Source of the DNA: Bacillus alveayuensis
GTDB lineage: Bacteria > Bacillota > Bacilli > Bacillales > Aeribacillaceae
Direction of reading: 5' to 3'
Assembly (NCBI GenBank): GCA_030812955.1
Contig: JAUSTR010000002.1
Coordinates: 124,001-188,000, forward strand
Length of the DNA: 64,000 bases
The position numbers and the translations under genes are program-made. The notes under the pieces were generated by a model that was not told the DNA's origin, did no database searches, and saw only the letters and a list, made by a program, of their open reading frames with translations. Below are positions 61,742 through 64,000 of the stretch, in pieces (positions within the stretch are counted from its first letter, which is position 1; the number at the start of each line of letters is the position of its first letter).

Positions 61742-63289
61742 ATGGTTGGTACAATTTATTCAATTATCCCGCCTATTATTGCGATCGTCATGGTTCTCAT
61801 AACCCGTCGTGTCTTATTATCATTAGGTATCGGGATTCTTTCAGCAGCACTGATTATTAATGAATTTTCTATACGAAGTTCGTTAGTAACCATTTTCAAT
61901 GCATTTAAAGCCGTTTTTTGGTCAGATGGCGAGGTCAACACGTGGAATGTATATATTTTATTATTCTTACTCATTCTTGGTATTATTACAGCGTTGATCT
62001 CGATCTCCGGAGGTAGTCGGGCTTTTGGTGAATGGGCTCAAAAGCGTGTGAAATCGCGTGTTGGTGCCCAAATTACGGCAGCGCTGTTAGGAATTATTAT
62101 TTTCATAGATGATTATTTTAATGCGCTTGCTGTCGGTCAAGTGACACGTCACATAACCGATTGCCAAAAAGTTTCTAGGGCGAAGCTTGCATATATTATC
62201 GACTCCACATCTGCACCGGTTTGTGTCGTTTCCCCAATTTCAAGCTGGGGTGCGTACATTATTGCGATTATCGGCACCATTATAACTGCACATCAGGTAA
62301 GTGAATATACGGCATTGTCAGCATTTATTGCCATGATTCCGATGAATTTTTATGTTTTTTCAGCTTTATTGATTGTTTTTATTGTAGCATTGTTCAATAT
62401 TAATATTGGACCGATGAAAGCACATGAAATGCGTGCAATCGAAACAGGTGAGGTTGTAGATCCAAATAAAGAGCCAATTGGAGAAGTAAAGGATACCTTA
62501 CCTATTAGTGAAAAAGGAACAGTTGGCAATCTTCTATGGCCGATTATTGCCTTAGTAATTGGAACAGTATCGGCTATGATTTGGACCGGCTATAAGGCTG
62601 TTCCAGATGAAGCGACTATCTTGACCATTTTTGAAAACACTGATGTTTCAAAATCCCTTTTCTATGGCGGCATTTTTGGTTTAGTTATAACATTGATTAT
62701 ATATTTTGCAAAAGGAATTCAAGGCAGCTATTTGCCAAAAGGATTTATAGAAGGCATGAAATCGATGCTTCCGGCTATTTATATTTTAATTTTTGCTTGG
62801 ACAATCGTTGATTTAATAGGTCAATTAGAAACAGGTACTTATTTAGCAGGACTTGTAAAAGAATCGAAATTAAATGTTTCCTATTTACCGGTCATCCTTT
62901 TCATCCTATCAGCTTTTATGGCCTTTGCAACAGGTACTTCATGGGGAACATTTGGTATTATGCTTCCAATTGCAGGAGATTTAACGGCAGCAACGGATAT
63001 TAGCCTATTGTTACCTGCCATGGCAGCCGTTCTTGCAGGTTCTGTATTAGGTGACCATTGCTCGCCAATTTCCGATACAACCATTCTTTCTTCCACAGGA
63101 GCAGGAAGCCATCATATTGATCATGTATTAACACAATTACCATATGCGATCATTGGCGGTATAATGGCAGCGATAGGATACTTCGTATTAGGAATGACAG
63201 GAAGTACAATCATTGGTTTAGCCGTTGTCATCATTGCCATTGTTCTTTTCTCCATGTTCTTTGTGAAAAGAGCAAAACAAACAGCTTAA
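61742..63289 (+). CDS. NhaC-family Na+/H+ antiporter
   Basis: A 515-residue transporter with about 11-12 membrane helices. NhaC landmarks: IIIFIDDYFNALAVGQVTRH (membrane Asp pair), DSTSAPVCVVSPISSWGAYI, ATGTSWGTFGIMLPIAGDLT and VLGDHCSPISDTTILSSTGA. Members exchange Na+ for H+, or malate/lactate for Na+ (MleN type); the exact substrate is unclear. ATGGAGGAG precedes the ATG. Repeat copy D lies directly after the gene. Confidence 0.92.
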   Translation: MVGTIYSIIPPIIAIVMVLITRRVLLSLGIGILSAALIINEFSIRSSLVTIFNAFKAVFWSDGEVNTWNVYILLFLLILGIITALISISGGSRAFGEWAQKRVKSRVGAQITAALLGIIIFIDDYFNALAVGQVTRHITDCQKVSRAKLAYIIDSTSAPVCVVSPISSWGAYIIAIIGTIITAHQVSEYTALSAFIAMIPMNFYVFSALLIVFIVALFNINIGPMKAHEMRAIETGEVVDPNKEPIGEVKDTLPISEKGTVGNLLWPIIALVIGTVSAMIWTGYKAVPDEATILTIFENTDVSKSLFYGGIFGLVITLIIYFAKGIQGSYLPKGFIEGMKSMLPAIYILIFAWTIVDLIGQLETGTYLAGLVKESKLNVSYLPVILFILSAFMAFATGTSWGTFGIMLPIAGDLTAATDISLLLPAMAAVLAGSVLGDHCSPISDTTILSSTGAGSHHIDHVLTQLPYAIIGGIMAAIGYFVLGMTGSTIIGLAVVIIAIVLFSMFFVKRAKQTA

Positions 63290-63310
63290 ATGTTAAAAAG
63301 GGGCATTGTA

Positions 63311-63405
63311 AAAGTCGATGGTCGGACAAATGAGATTTGTTCGACCACGTGCTTTGTTGGTTCATAGACAGTCGAAAAGTAACAAAATTTACGAACACAG
63401 CCTTT
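63311..63405 (-). repeat. dispersed multi-hairpin repeat, copy D (half element, inverted)
   Basis: In reverse complement it reads AAAGGCTGTGTTCGTAAA, then TTTTCGACTGTCTATGAACC, then AACAAAGCACGTGG and the hairpin GTCGAACAAAT-CTC-ATTTGTCCGAC. It is nearly collinear with copy B and with the left half of copy C. The second half is missing, as in copy B. Confidence 0.82.
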
Positions 63406-63592
63406 AAATAATAGCAATTCTTACTACACAATTTAATAAAGAATTATATGAAAAAAATAACATTCATTGAATTTTATAACTTTATAGTTGTTGAAAAATT
63501 TTAAAAGGTAAGAAAATTATATATAAAAACAACTTGGAGACAAAATGCTCAATAAAAAAATCATTTTAAAATACTATTTTTAAAAAATGTCT
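63406..63592 (+). other. gene-free AT-rich stretch
   Basis: No ORF, hairpin or RNA gene recognised between the repeat and the next promoter. Confidence 0.35.
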
Positions 63593-63622
63593 TTGACATA
63601 TGGTATAAATTAAAGATATACT
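63593..63622 (+). promoter_or_regulatory. sigma-A promoter of the NSS transporter gene
   Basis: Perfect TTGACA (63593-63598), 18-base spacer, TATACT (63617-63622). The leader to the start codon is about 77 bases. Confidence 0.72.
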
Positions 63623-63706
63623 ATGTATATATTATGTTAAATAATCAGAAAATATTTAACTTTCGAAAACCGTAATAAAACGAAAAAATCAAAGGAGGGT
63701 CAATTT

Positions 63707-64000
63707 ATGGAGAATCGACCACAATGGGGAACTAGGGCTGGCTTTATTTTAGCGGCAGTTGGGTCTGCTGTTGGATTAGGCAACATTTGGCGATTTCCAG
63801 CAACAGCTTATGAAAATGGTGGAGGAGCATTCTTTTTACCGTATTTATTTGCCCTATTAACCGCAGGTATTCCATTGTTAATTCTTGAGTTTACAATGGG
63901 GCATAAATTTAGGGGATCAGCACCTACATCATTCTCTCGGCTAAGTAAAGGAACTGAGTGGCTTGGCTGGTGGCAAGTAGCGATCTCATTTGTTATTTCT
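63707..64000 (+). CDS. sodium-dependent NSS-family transporter, N-terminal part (runs off right edge)
   Basis: 98 codons are visible from ATG 63707 (AAAGGAGGGT upstream). The start [20 protein letters not shown] followed by [20 protein letters not shown] is the signature of the neurotransmitter:sodium symporter family (LeuT-like), covering TM1 with its unwound Na+/substrate site. Bacterial members import amino acids with Na+. The substrate is unknown and the gene continues beyond the window. Confidence 0.93.
   Translation, partial: MENRPQWGTRAGFILAAVGSAVGLGNIWRFPATAYENGGGAFFLPYLFALLTAGIPLLILEFTMGHKFRGSAPTSFSRLSKGTEWLGWWQVAISFVIS

Overview
The window is a chromosomal segment of a low-GC, spore-forming Firmicute of the family Bacillaceae. 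Four things point there: AGGAGG-type ribosome binding sites before nearly every gene, a sporulation gene (yunB), Bacillus regulators with their operators (CggR, FadR, Fur, S-box), and gene order that follows long B. subtilis blocks. The genus cannot be fixed from sequence reading alone.

Layout. (1) 1-14130: partial yvfG, rpoN, a glutaredoxin-like gene, the glycolytic cluster cggR-gapA-pgk-tpiA-gpmI-eno, then secG-est-rnr-smpB and tmRNA (ssrA). (2) 14131-17760: an accessory island at the 3' side of ssrA. It holds the tail of a tyrosine integrase, a decayed GC-rich ISLre2-type transposase, an AT-rich cassette of four unrecognised or barely recognised genes (one with an early stop codon), and a truncated IS110 transposase. 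(3) 17754-29500: a membrane diguanylate cyclase, a TerC-family protein, an Rrf2 regulator next to mnmA, small redox enzymes, a two-component system, a YtkA-like lipoprotein, fumarase and several very small ORFs. (4) 29527-33130: a c-di-AMP (ydaO-type) riboswitch before a dicarboxylate/glutamate symporter, then a KtrB/D-like K+ channel subunit. (5) 33132-37169: divergent Fur-box-controlled siderophore uptake genes. (6) 38093-43630: FadR-controlled fadN-fadA-fadE. (7) 43988-51050: yusI-gcvH-yusF-yusE-yusD, an O-acetylhomoserine sulfhydrylase, an S-box riboswitch and metNIQ, yurZ. (8) 51480-56915: the sufCDSUB iron-sulfur assembly operon. (9) 57020-61351: yunF-E-D-C-B. (10) 61468-64000: a small ORF, an NhaC-type antiporter and the start of a sodium-dependent (NSS) transporter.

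Functional links. The CggR site, gapA and the pgk-eno genes form the sugar-controlled lower half of glycolysis. A separate strong promoter before pgk is followed at once by a GC-rich stem-loop. SmpB, RNase R and tmRNA form the ribosome-rescue and RNA-quality-control set. metNIQ under SAM control supplies methionine. sufCDSUB builds Fe-S clusters while the Fur-regulated genes import iron.

The most unusual signals are two. First, a dispersed intergenic repeat family (9508-9632, 37342-37436, 43654-43863, 63311-63405, and a diverged member at 31304-31439) folds as an outer stem enclosing two or three inner hairpins, with compensating base changes between copies. Second, the ssrA-linked cassette at 15401-17186 has its own promoter, a leader hairpin and genes of unknown function.
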